Source of the DNA: Pseudomonadota bacterium
GTDB taxonomy: Bacteria > Desulfobacterota > Binatia > UBA9968
Direction of reading: 5' to 3'
DNA: 64,000 nucleotides
NCBI GenBank assembly: GCA_021324155.1
Contig: JAJPJQ010000042.1
Location: 62,001-126,000, forward strand
Positions 53,029 through 60,543 of this stretch are shown in pieces. Under the pieces are notes generated by a model. The model was not told the origin of the DNA. It searched no databases and worked only from the letters and a program-made list of their open reading frames with translations. Numbering within the stretch: the first letter of the stretch is position 1; each line of letters starts with the position of its first letter. The translations under genes and the position numbers were made by a program.

Positions 53029-54234
53029 ATGCGCGCTTTCGAGGCGTTCGCGCACCGGGAATTCCGCTTGCTTTGGTGCGGCCAGGCGTCGACGTCCATG
53101 TCGACGTGGATGGATCAGGTCACGCGCGGCTGGCTCATTTATGAATTGACGGACTCGCCCCTGCAACTCGGGCTCGTGCGCGGTATTCAGGCGATACCGC
53201 TGCTCCTGCTTTTGCCTGTCGCCGGCACGGTCGCCGACCGCTACTCGCGCAAGGTCCAGGTCTGGATCGCGCAGGCGATCGACGGCGTCATGTACGCGCT
53301 GTTGTCGCTGCTGATCTTGACCGACAGCATCGAGCCGTGGCACGTCTATGCCAGCGCCGTCGTCATGGCGGTCGACCAGACGTTTCTGCAGCCCGCGCGC
53401 GCCGCGATGGTGGCCGACGCGGTGCCCAGGCGCTCGCTCACCAACGCGATCGGCCTCAACTCGCTCGTCTTCAATGTATCGCGCAGCACGGGTCCCGCGC
53501 TCGCCGGTGTGTTGATCGCGAGCTACGGCACCGGCGGCGCGTACGCCGCCCAGGCGCTTTTCTGCCTCTTGGCGACGTTGTGGACCAGCCAGCTCAGCCC
53601 GCGTTACACCCCGCCGGCGGAGCCGCGCCGCGGCGCGCTTGGACGCAGCATCCTCGATGGCTGGAAGTACAGCTGGCGCAACGAAGCGGTGCGCAGCGGG
53701 CTGCTCGTCAATATGTTCGCCGGATTTTTCATCGTCCCGTTCATGACGCTGCTGCCGATCTTCGCGCGCGACCTGCTCGGCATCGGCGCCAGCGGACAGG
53801 GCTTCCTGCTCACCGCGATGGGCATCGGAGCGCTCGCGAGCGCGTTCGCCATCGCATCGCTCGGCGACCGGCTCTCGCGCGGGCCGCTGATGCTGGGCGG
53901 CGTCGCTCTCTACGGCGTCAGCGTCGCAGCCTTCGCCCTCTCGCCGTGGTTTCACCTCTCCTTCGCGCTCATGGTGCTCGTCGGCGCCGCTCACGTCAGC
54001 TCGCACGCGCTCGTCCAGACCGTCATCCAGACCTATTCCAGCGCCGAGTTCCGAGGGCGCACGATGGCCGCCTTCAGCATGAATCAAGTCGTGTTTACGC
54101 TCGGCAGTCTCGCCATCGGCACGCTGGCGTCGCTCTGGGGCGCGCGCGGCGCGATGGCGGCAATGAGCGCCGCCGGCGTCGCGGCAATGATCGCGATGTG
54201 CTTCGCGCAGCCGCGCGCGCGGCATATCCGCTGA
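53029..54234 (+). CDS. MFS exporter, EntS/MFS_3-like
   Basis: A 401-residue 12-helix transporter. It starts near FAHREFRLLWCGQASTSMSTW, the usual N-terminus of the TMS/EntS-type MFS group (siderophore or drug efflux), with RKVQVWIAQAIDGV and NAIGLNSLVFNVSRSTGPALAG blocks. The ATG at 53029 lacks a ribosome site. The frame is open upstream to 52909 with no ATG, GTG or TTG, but a CTG at 52939 has GGAG 6 bases before it, so the true start may be that CTG. The stop is 8 bases from the converging exporter gene. Confidence 0.85.
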   Translation: MRAFEAFAHREFRLLWCGQASTSMSTWMDQVTRGWLIYELTDSPLQLGLVRGIQAIPLLLLLPVAGTVADRYSRKVQVWIAQAIDGVMYALLSLLILTDSIEPWHVYASAVVMAVDQTFLQPARAAMVADAVPRRSLTNAIGLNSLVFNVSRSTGPALAGVLIASYGTGGAYAAQALFCLLATLWTSQLSPRYTPPAEPRRGALGRSILDGWKYSWRNEAVRSGLLVNMFAGFFIVPFMTLLPIFARDLLGIGASGQGFLLTAMGIGALASAFAIASLGDRLSRGPLMLGGVALYGVSVAAFALSPWFHLSFALMVLVGAAHVSSHALVQTVIQTYSSAEFRGRTMAAFSMNQVVFTLGSLAIGTLASLWGARGAMAAMSAAGVAAMIAMCFAQPRARHIR

Positions 54235-54242
54235 GCGCCGCG

Positions 54243-56252
54243 TCACTGCGGCGCGTGCGCCTCGGGCACGATTTGGCGCACGACCTGGCGCAGCGCGGCG
54301 GCGAGCTCCTCGTGCTTGCCGGCCGGCCATTCCGCGCAGATTTCGGCTAGATGTTCGCGGCGCGCCCGGGCGAGCCGGTTAAACACCGCGCAGCCTTCGC
54401 GAGTGATTTTCCGATATACTTCGCCGTTGCCGTTCCCGGTCACAAAACCGCGGCGCCGGAGAACCTCCAGCGCGTCGCGGAGCCGCGCGCTCTCCACTCC
54501 GTAGCTCCGCGCCAATTCATCGATATCGAGCGATGATTTTTCCTCCAGACGGATGAGCAGCCATGCGGCGACGGGACTCAAATCCACCCCGGCTCTGGCG
54601 ATGATCGCCGTGATGTACCGGCGCTGCACGTCGCGGTTCGCCAGCGCAATGATGCCGCCGAGGACTTCCGGGAGCGAATCGCCGGTCGTGGGCTGCGCGA
54701 ACGCCCGGCCGGCGCTGCGGCCGGCTCCTTCGGCCGCACCCGCGGCGAGCGTCTTCTTGAGCGGCTGCTCGGGCAACAGCCACGCGAGCGCGAAGCCGGC
54801 AAGCCCAACAACTGCTGCGACAAAGAACATCGTATTGAGCGAAGTCATCAAGGCGTCCGTATACGTCGCGCGTAGGTCGGGCGCGATTCGAGCCAGCGTC
54901 TCGGGCCCGAACGCGGCAACGTCGCCGAGGGCGGTCCCGCTCGGCAGCGCGCCGGCGAGGCTGGCCGAGAAGATCGCGCCGAGGACCGCGGTGCCGATCG
55001 ATCCGCCGACCAAGCGGAAAAGCGTCGCACCGGATGTCGCCGCGCCGAGGTCCGCGTAATCGACGGCGTTCTGCACCGCCATGATCAGGATCTGCATGAC
55101 GCCGCCGAGGCCGAGGCCCAGGACGAGCATCCGCATCGAAGCCGAGAAAACCGCGCTGTCGGCCGCTAACCGCGAGATAAGAAATAAGCCGAGCGTCGCG
55201 ACCGCGGTTCCGAGAATAGGAAACAACCGATAGCGGCCGGCGCGGCTGATGATCTGTCCCGAGACGATGGAAGTCACCAGCATGCCGGCCATCATCGGCA
55301 CCATCTCCAATCCGGAGCGCGTGGGACTCCCGCCTTTGACGACCTGGAAAAAAATCGGCATGTACGTGACCGCGCCGAAGAGCGCGAAACCGACGACGAT
55401 GCCCACGCCACACGCGACGACGAACGTGCGGTTTTTAAACAGCCCGAGCGGCAGCACGGGCTCTGGCGCGCGCTGCTCGACGAAGATGAAGAGCGCGCAC
55501 GCCGCCGCCGTCGCAATCGAGCTGCCGATAACTATCGGCGAGTTCCATGGGTAAACGGTTCCCGCGATGTCGCAGACGAGTACGACGCCGGCGAGCGCCG
55601 CGGCGAGTAAGGCCGCGCCGGCGTAGTCGATCCGATGCTGGGCGCGGCGGCGGCGCGCAGGCAGCGCGAAGGCGATCACGGCGAGCGCAACCGCACCGAT
55701 CGGCAGGTTGACGTAGAAAATCCAGCGCCAATTCAAATTCGAGGTAAAATAGCCGCCGATCAGCGGCCCGGCTATGCTGGCGAGGCCGAACACCCCGCCG
55801 AAGATGCCCTGGTAGCGCCCGCGCTCGCGCGGCGCGACGATATCGCCGACGACGGCCTGCGTTGTAACGACGATCCCGCCGCCGCCGAGTCCCTGCACGG
55901 CGCGAAAGAGAATCAACTGGAACATCGTGCCGCTGAGGCCCGAGAGCGCCGATCCGGCGAGAAAAAGAACAATCGCAGATTGCATCACGCGCTTGCGGCC
56001 GTAAAGGTCGCCGAGCTTGCCGTAAAGCGGCGTCACGACCGTCTGCGCGAGCAGATATGCCGTGACCACCCACGAGATATGCGCGAGGCCCCCCAGCTCG
56101 CTTACGATCGTCGGCAGCGCCGTCGCGACGATTGTCGAATCGAGCGCGGCGAGGAGCATTGAGAGGACAAGGCCGCTGAAGACGATGTAAATGCGCTCGG
56201 GCGGCAGCGTCCGGTCGCGTTCGAAATCGACCAGATTTACACTCGTCGCCAT
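54243..56252 (-). CDS. DHA2-family MFS exporter fused to a MarR-like winged helix
   Basis: About 669 residues from the ATG at 56252; longer in-frame starts add unconserved residues. About fourteen membrane helices (up to residue ~480) follow the EmrB/QacA pattern: LDSTIVATALPTIVSELGGL, TPLYGKLGDLYGRKRVMQSA in two parts, GLGGGGIVVTTQAVVGDI. After a linker, residues ~525-669 form a MarR-like domain (SPVAAWLLIRLEEKSSLDI, ELARSYGVESARLRDALEVL, RRRGFVTGN, then ITREGCAVFNRLARARREHL). The regulator is thus tethered to the exporter on the cytosolic side. Substrate unknown. Confidence 0.85.
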   Translation of the reverse strand: MATSVNLVDFERDRTLPPERIYIVFSGLVLSMLLAALDSTIVATALPTIVSELGGLAHISWVVTAYLLAQTVVTPLYGKLGDLYGRKRVMQSAIVLFLAGSALSGLSGTMFQLILFRAVQGLGGGGIVVTTQAVVGDIVAPRERGRYQGIFGGVFGLASIAGPLIGGYFTSNLNWRWIFYVNLPIGAVALAVIAFALPARRRRAQHRIDYAGAALLAAALAGVVLVCDIAGTVYPWNSPIVIGSSIATAAACALFIFVEQRAPEPVLPLGLFKNRTFVVACGVGIVVGFALFGAVTYMPIFFQVVKGGSPTRSGLEMVPMMAGMLVTSIVSGQIISRAGRYRLFPILGTAVATLGLFLISRLAADSAVFSASMRMLVLGLGLGGVMQILIMAVQNAVDYADLGAATSGATLFRLVGGSIGTAVLGAIFSASLAGALPSGTALGDVAAFGPETLARIAPDLRATYTDALMTSLNTMFFVAAVVGLAGFALAWLLPEQPLKKTLAAGAAEGAGRSAGRAFAQPTTGDSLPEVLGGIIALANRDVQRRYITAIIARAGVDLSPVAAWLLIRLEEKSSLDIDELARSYGVESARLRDALEVLRRRGFVTGNGNGEVYRKITREGCAVFNRLARARREHLAEICAEWPAGKHEELAAALRQVVRQIVPEAHAPQ

Positions 56253-56331
56253 CCTTTTTTCGGTGTAAAACTCGGCCTGGATAATGACAATCAGGTGATT
56301 TACCACGCGGCGCCGATGCTGCGCCGGCGTG

Positions 56332-56359
56332 TTGACACCGGCCCGCGCCGTGCTACAAC
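56332..56359 (+). promoter_or_regulatory. Promoter of the substrate-binding protein gene
   Basis: TTGACA (56332-56337), 16 bases, TACAAC (56354-56359; 4 of 6). A transcript would start about 20 bases before the ATG at 56386. It diverges from the exporter gene starting at 56252. Confidence 0.55.
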
Positions 56360-56385
56360 AGGGTCGGCCCGCTGGAGGGATGTCC

Positions 56386-57390
56386 ATGTCTCAAGGCATC
56401 GCTTCGCTCAAACCGCTCGCGATCATTTGTGCGCTCGTGCTTGCCGCGCCGGGAATCGGCGCGGCTCAAACCAAGCCGCTCAAGCATATTTACATCGGAG
56501 TCTCGTCGGTCAGCATGGCGAACATCATCATCTACGTGACCAAAGAGGCCAAGCTGTTCGAGAAATACGGCCTTGACGCCGATCCTGTCGCGATGCGCGG
56601 CTCGGGCGAATCCTCGAAGGCGATGATCGGCGGCAGCATCCAAATGTCGCCGATCGCGACGCCGACCGTTATCAATGCGGGCCTGTCGGGCGCAGATTTG
56701 GTGATCCTCGCGCATACGCTGCCGGGCGTGGTCCACGCGCTGATGGTGAAGCCCGAGATCAAACGCGTCGAGGATCTCAAGGGCAAGAAGATCGGCGTGA
56801 CGACCTTCGGCTCTCTCACCGATTTCCTCGTGCGCTATATTTTACGCAAGAAGGGGCTCAACCCGGACCGCGACGTCGCGTTGATCCAGATCGGCGGCGA
56901 TCCGGAGCGAATTGCGGCGCTCAAGCAGGGCGCGATCGAGGCGGCGTCGCTTTCGTTTCCCGGTTACGGCATCGCGCAGAAGATGGGCTTTCCGATGCTC
57001 TGGGACTCGGCGAAAGAGATCAATTATCCGTGGATAGAGATCACCACGCGCCGGTCGATCGTACAGAAAGACCGCGACATGGTGCTGAGCTACGTGAAGG
57101 CCCACCTGGAAGGCACCGCGCTTTTCAAGCGCGACAAGGAGTTCGGCAAGAAAGTTATCCGCAAGACGCTGCGCGTGACCGACGAGGAGCTGGTGAACGA
57201 TTCCTACGATCTTTTCGCCGGCGCCTATCTTAGAACACCGTATCCGAACGTTGCGGGAATGAAAGTCAGCTTCGAATACGTCGCAACGACGCGTCCTGAA
57301 GTCTGGAATCACAAGCCGGAGGAGTTCGTCGACGCCAGCATCGTCGAAGAGCTCGACAAGAGCGGCTTCATCAAGAAGCTCTACCAATAG
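56386..57390 (+). CDS. ABC transporter substrate-binding protein (NMT1/TauA-like)
   Basis: A 334-residue protein. GGAGG lies 7 bases before the ATG at 56386; an ATG two codons earlier is less well placed. Signal peptide (LAIICALVLAAPGIGAAQ), then the binding-protein fold: IIIYVTKEAKLFEKYGLDA, GSIQMSPIATPTVINAGLS, LKGKKIGVTTFGSLTDFLVR and YILRKKGLNPDRDV. Members bind nitrate, sulfonates, pyrimidine precursors and similar anions. No ABC permease or ATPase is adjacent. The third such orphan protein in this window. Confidence 0.85.
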   Translation: MSQGIASLKPLAIICALVLAAPGIGAAQTKPLKHIYIGVSSVSMANIIIYVTKEAKLFEKYGLDADPVAMRGSGESSKAMIGGSIQMSPIATPTVINAGLSGADLVILAHTLPGVVHALMVKPEIKRVEDLKGKKIGVTTFGSLTDFLVRYILRKKGLNPDRDVALIQIGGDPERIAALKQGAIEAASLSFPGYGIAQKMGFPMLWDSAKEINYPWIEITTRRSIVQKDRDMVLSYVKAHLEGTALFKRDKEFGKKVIRKTLRVTDEELVNDSYDLFAGAYLRTPYPNVAGMKVSFEYVATTRPEVWNHKPEEFVDASIVEELDKSGFIKKLYQ

Positions 57391-57438
57391 ATTTGAAGAT
57401 AGCTGCGGCTGCCTGTGAGCAATGCGGCCGCGCGCCGC

Positions 57439-57834
57439 TTAAGCGGCTTTAGCCGCCAACACGCCGTCGAGTTTTGTTTTCAACTGGTCGCAGTCGCGGA
57501 TAGGATGAGCGATCAGATCGCAGCAGCCAGCCGTCAAAGCCTGGCGCCACTGCTCACGTGAATAAAAGGTCGTGACGCCAATCACGGGCGTTTTCTTGCC
57601 CCAATCGGTTTTATGGAGCGCGCGCGTCGCTTCGTAACCGTCCATAATCGGCATTCTAAGATCCATAAAAATTAGGTCCGGCCGGACGACCCATCCGATA
57701 TCCAATGCCTCCAGTCCATTGGAGGCGACAGCGATGTTGAAGCTGCCCACGTCCCACAGTCTGAAGCGAAGAATCTCGCGGCTGTCCGGATTGTCGTCGA
57801 CGAGGAGAATCGTGGTGGCGATTTCCTTGCTCAT
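57439..57834 (-). CDS. Stand-alone response-regulator receiver protein
   Basis: A 131-residue single REC domain. The acidic pair is in ILLVDDNPDSRE, and the phosphoacceptor is D58 in PDLIFMDLRMPIMDG. The usual invariant Lys before a Pro near the end (KP) is His-Pro here (LIAHPIRD), an unusual change that could slow or alter phosphorylation signalling. The Thr/Ser switch position seems present (IGVTTFYS). It follows the receiver-kinase hybrid by 2 bases and is probably its phosphotransfer partner. The stop codon lies in a 14-bp palindrome. Confidence 0.88.
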   Translation of the reverse strand: MSKEIATTILLVDDNPDSREILRFRLWDVGSFNIAVASNGLEALDIGWVVRPDLIFMDLRMPIMDGYEATRALHKTDWGKKTPVIGVTTFYSREQWRQALTAGCCDLIAHPIRDCDQLKTKLDGVLAAKAA

Positions 57835-57836
57835 AG

Positions 57837-58946
57837 CTACACTCTATGCCGCGCCACAGCGCTCGCGCGCTGCGGTTCGTGGGGAATGCTGAGGATAACG
57901 TGCGTGCCGGCGTTCTCGCCGCTTTTGATCTGCAGGCTGCCGCCGAGGAAATCGGTCAGTCGGCGCGCGACCGTAAGTCCGAGGCCGAGGCCGGAGAACT
58001 GCCGGCGAATGGAGCTGTCCATCTGTTGGAACGGCTCGTAGAGCCGCTCGATGTGCTGCTCGGGCATGCCGAGGCCGCTGTCGATAATATCGAACTGCAC
58101 GCGCCTCTCCGCGCTGATCTCCTGCAGCTTCACTATGATGTCGCCCCCAGACGGCGTGAACTTGATCGCGTTGTGCAGCAGATTTTGCACGACCCGCCCC
58201 GTTTTGGCGGCATCCCCGATGCCGGGCAGCTGCGCGGGGGCGTCGACTTTGACTGCGATCTGCTTATCTTTTATCAGCGCTGCGTAGCGATTGACGCACG
58301 CGTCGAGCAACTCGCGGACGTCGAACGGCTCGGATGCGAGGGCGACCTCGCCCGCGTTGAGCGAGCTCAAGAACAGCACATTGTCAACGAGCTCCAACAG
58401 CTCGCCCGAGTTCTTGTAAACACGCTCGAGAATCTTCTGCTGCTGATCGGTGAGCTGGCCGAGCAGTTGGTCGAGGAGGATCGAAACGAAGCCGATGACG
58501 ACGCTCAGCGGCGTACGCAGCTCGTGCGAGATATTGGCGAGAAACTCCGACTTGACGTTCTTGAGCTCCATCTTCGCCTGCCGGCGCTGCAGTGCGCGGC
58601 GAATCAGCGTGAGAATGTGATTGACGTCGAACGGTTTGGAGATGTAGTCGAACGCGCCGAGTCGCAGTCCTTCGACCGCGGTATCCATCGAGCCGTAGCC
58701 GGTGATGATGATCGCTTCGATGTCGGGGTCGCGCTGCTTGATTTTCTCCAGTACCTTCGTGCCGGACATTCCCGGCATTTTGAGATCCAGCGTCACGAGG
58801 TCGACCGGAACCTGATCGAGCATCGCGATCGCCTCGGTGGGCTTCTCAACGGCGTAGACGTTGTAATACGGCTTGAGAATGACTTTGAGGGATTCCCGCG
58901 GGCCGATTTCATCGTCGACTACGAGGATATTGGGGCGTTCTTCCAT
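57837..58946 (-). CDS. Receiver-histidine kinase hybrid
   Basis: A 369-residue cytosolic protein without membrane segments. N-terminal receiver (about 5-118): NILVVDDEIGPRE, phosphoacceptor D54 in DLVTLDLKMPG and the invariant Lys in YISKPF. A short helix follows, then HisKA with H141 (SHELRTPLS) and the ATPase domain (VVQNLLHNAIKFTPSGG N box, IIDSGLGMPE G1, GLGLGLTVARRL G2), all intact. The receiver-first order suggests it is controlled by another kinase. First gene after the candidate sigma-54 promoter. Pairs with the receiver protein downstream. Confidence 0.93.
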   Translation of the reverse strand: MEERPNILVVDDEIGPRESLKVILKPYYNVYAVEKPTEAIAMLDQVPVDLVTLDLKMPGMSGTKVLEKIKQRDPDIEAIIITGYGSMDTAVEGLRLGAFDYISKPFDVNHILTLIRRALQRRQAKMELKNVKSEFLANISHELRTPLSVVIGFVSILLDQLLGQLTDQQQKILERVYKNSGELLELVDNVLFLSSLNAGEVALASEPFDVRELLDACVNRYAALIKDKQIAVKVDAPAQLPGIGDAAKTGRVVQNLLHNAIKFTPSGGDIIVKLQEISAERRVQFDIIDSGLGMPEQHIERLYEPFQQMDSSIRRQFSGLGLGLTVARRLTDFLGGSLQIKSGENAGTHVILSIPHEPQRASAVARHRV

Positions 58947-58961
58947 AGCGCTCTATACTGG

Positions 58962-58977
58962 AGCAAGCGATATGCCA
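58962..58977 (-). promoter_or_regulatory. Candidate sigma-54 promoter
   Basis: On the minus strand TGGCATATCGCTTGCT (58977-58962) matches the sigma-54 consensus TGGCAC-N5-TTGCW at every key position except the sixth base; the GG and GC pairs are 10 bases apart as required. It ends 15 bases before the hybrid kinase ATG and lies just downstream of the NtrC-type activator gene. The predicted transcript would have a leader of only about 5 bases. Confidence 0.55.
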
Positions 58978-59127
58978 TGGAGGAATAAAAGCGGGTATTT
59001 GGCGGCGACTAATGAGGTCCGATAAACTATTGAAATACAAAGGAAAGATAATGGCCGAAATTGTGCGCTAGAACGTACTAAGCGAGCACTACTGCGCAGC
59101 GATGATCAAGGGACAACAAACTTGGCT

Positions 59128-60543
59128 CTAACTGGACAACTTTGCGCAATCTTCTTCGACGGCGCCGCTTTCGGCGATCTGGAGTTTCTCCATGCGGTAG
59201 CGCAAGACCCGGCGGCTCGTGCCCAATAAGGCAGCGGCTTTAGTTTGATTGAAGCCGGTTTTCTTCAGCGCCTTTAAAATAATCGCGCGCTCGAACTCGT
59301 CGACCGCCTCGCCGAGCGGCCGCGACCCTTCTAGGACCTCGTCCTTCAGCGAGCCGCCTGGGACCGGCTGGACCGAGCGCATCTCGATCGGAAGGTCCCC
59401 CAAAGCGACGGCGTCGCCTGCAGTCAATATGGTCAGCCGCTCGATCAAGTTTTCCAGCTCACGGACGTTCCCCGGCCACGAATAGGACACGAGGCGGTCC
59501 ACCACATCGGCGCTCATCTTCTTCGGCGCAACGCCGTTCTCGCGCGCCTTTAGCTTCAAGAAATGATCGACCAGCAGAGCAATATCGTCGCGTCGCTCCC
59601 GCAGCGTCGGCAGGCAAAGCGAAACGACATTGAGACGATAAAAAAGATCGGCGCGGAAGCCGCCATCGCGCGAAAGCTTCTCGAGCTCGCGGTTGCTCGC
59701 GGCGATGATACGCACATCGACCTTGCTCTCTTCGTTGCCGCCGAGGCGGATGAACGTCTCGGTTTCGATCGCGCGCAGCAGTTTCGCCTGTGTGCCGAGA
59801 TTGAGCTCGCCGATCTCGTCGAGAAACAGTGTCCCGCCGTTGGCGGACTCGAAGTGCCCGATCTTCCTCTGGTAGGCGTTCGTAAACGCGCCTTTCTCAT
59901 AACCGAACAGCTCGCTCTCGATCAGGCTGTCCGGCAGAGCGGCGCAATTGACCACCACGAAGGCTTTATTGCGACGGTCGCTGTTGTAGTGGATCGCGCG
60001 CGCGATCAGCTCCTTCCCCGTCCCGCTCTCGCCGGTGATGAGAACGGTGCTTTTGCGCTTTGCGACGAGACTCACGGTCTTGTAAATCTCCATCATCGGC
60101 TTGGAGTTGCCGATGATGTTCTCGATGCCATACCTGCGCCCGACTTCTTCCTGGAGACGCTCCAGCTCGCGCGCAAGCTGCGCTTTCTCCAGAGCGCGCT
60201 CGATGCGCAGTCTGAGCTCGTCGACGTCGAACGGCTTCGTCACGTAGTCGAAAGCACCGGTCTCCTTGGCGGTGAATGCGGTGCGCGCGGTGTTAAGGGC
60301 GGTCAGCATGACGACTTGTCCGTCCGGGTGAATCTCCTTGATCTTTCGCAGCGTCTCGAGTCCGTCGGAGCCCGGCATCATAATGTCGAGCAGGATGACG
60401 TCCGGCATCTCCTCTTTCACCTTCTGGAGTGCCTCTTCGCCGGAGCGCGCCTCGTGGAGCCGCAGGGACTTGTTGAAGATCAGACGGATCGACTCCCTTA
60501 CGCCGATCTCGTCATCGACGACTAAAAGCGACGGTTGGCTCAT
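59128..60543 (-). CDS. NtrC-family sigma-54-dependent response regulator
   Basis: A 471-residue transcription activator. Receiver (1-120; D53 in DVILLDIMMPG, TKPFD Lys), AAA+ domain (about 140-370; Walker A GESGTGKE with K177, Walker B TLFLDEIGEL at 238-247), Fis-type HTH at the end (FNQTKAAALLGTSRRVLRYR). The sigma-54 contact loop reads GAFTNA (218-223) instead of GAFTGA: a change at one of the most conserved positions of the family. Its ATG overlaps the pseudo-enzyme stop (ATGA). It should act on sigma-54 promoters such as the one at 58962-58977. Confidence 0.93.
   Translation of the reverse strand: MSQPSLLVVDDEIGVRESIRLIFNKSLRLHEARSGEEALQKVKEEMPDVILLDIMMPGSDGLETLRKIKEIHPDGQVVMLTALNTARTAFTAKETGAFDYVTKPFDVDELRLRIERALEKAQLARELERLQEEVGRRYGIENIIGNSKPMMEIYKTVSLVAKRKSTVLITGESGTGKELIARAIHYNSDRRNKAFVVVNCAALPDSLIESELFGYEKGAFTNAYQRKIGHFESANGGTLFLDEIGELNLGTQAKLLRAIETETFIRLGGNEESKVDVRIIAASNRELEKLSRDGGFRADLFYRLNVVSLCLPTLRERRDDIALLVDHFLKLKARENGVAPKKMSADVVDRLVSYSWPGNVRELENLIERLTILTAGDAVALGDLPIEMRSVQPVPGGSLKDEVLEGSRPLGEAVDEFERAIILKALKKTGFNQTKAAALLGTSRRVLRYRMEKLQIAESGAVEEDCAKLSS

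Noticed and set aside
52903-54330. A 475-codon open frame opposite the MFS exporter
   Set aside because: Arg/Glu/Asp-rich translation with no family features; the exporter frame shows clear membrane helices.
57434-57447. GCCGCTTAAGCGGC palindrome at the end of the lone receiver gene
   Set aside because: It overlaps the stop codon and has no T-run, so I do not call it a terminator; it may be chance in GC-rich sequence.
59052-59067. TGGC-N9-TGC on the plus strand, like a sigma-54 site
   Set aside because: GG-GC spacing is right, but it matches the -12 poorly and points at no plus-strand gene.
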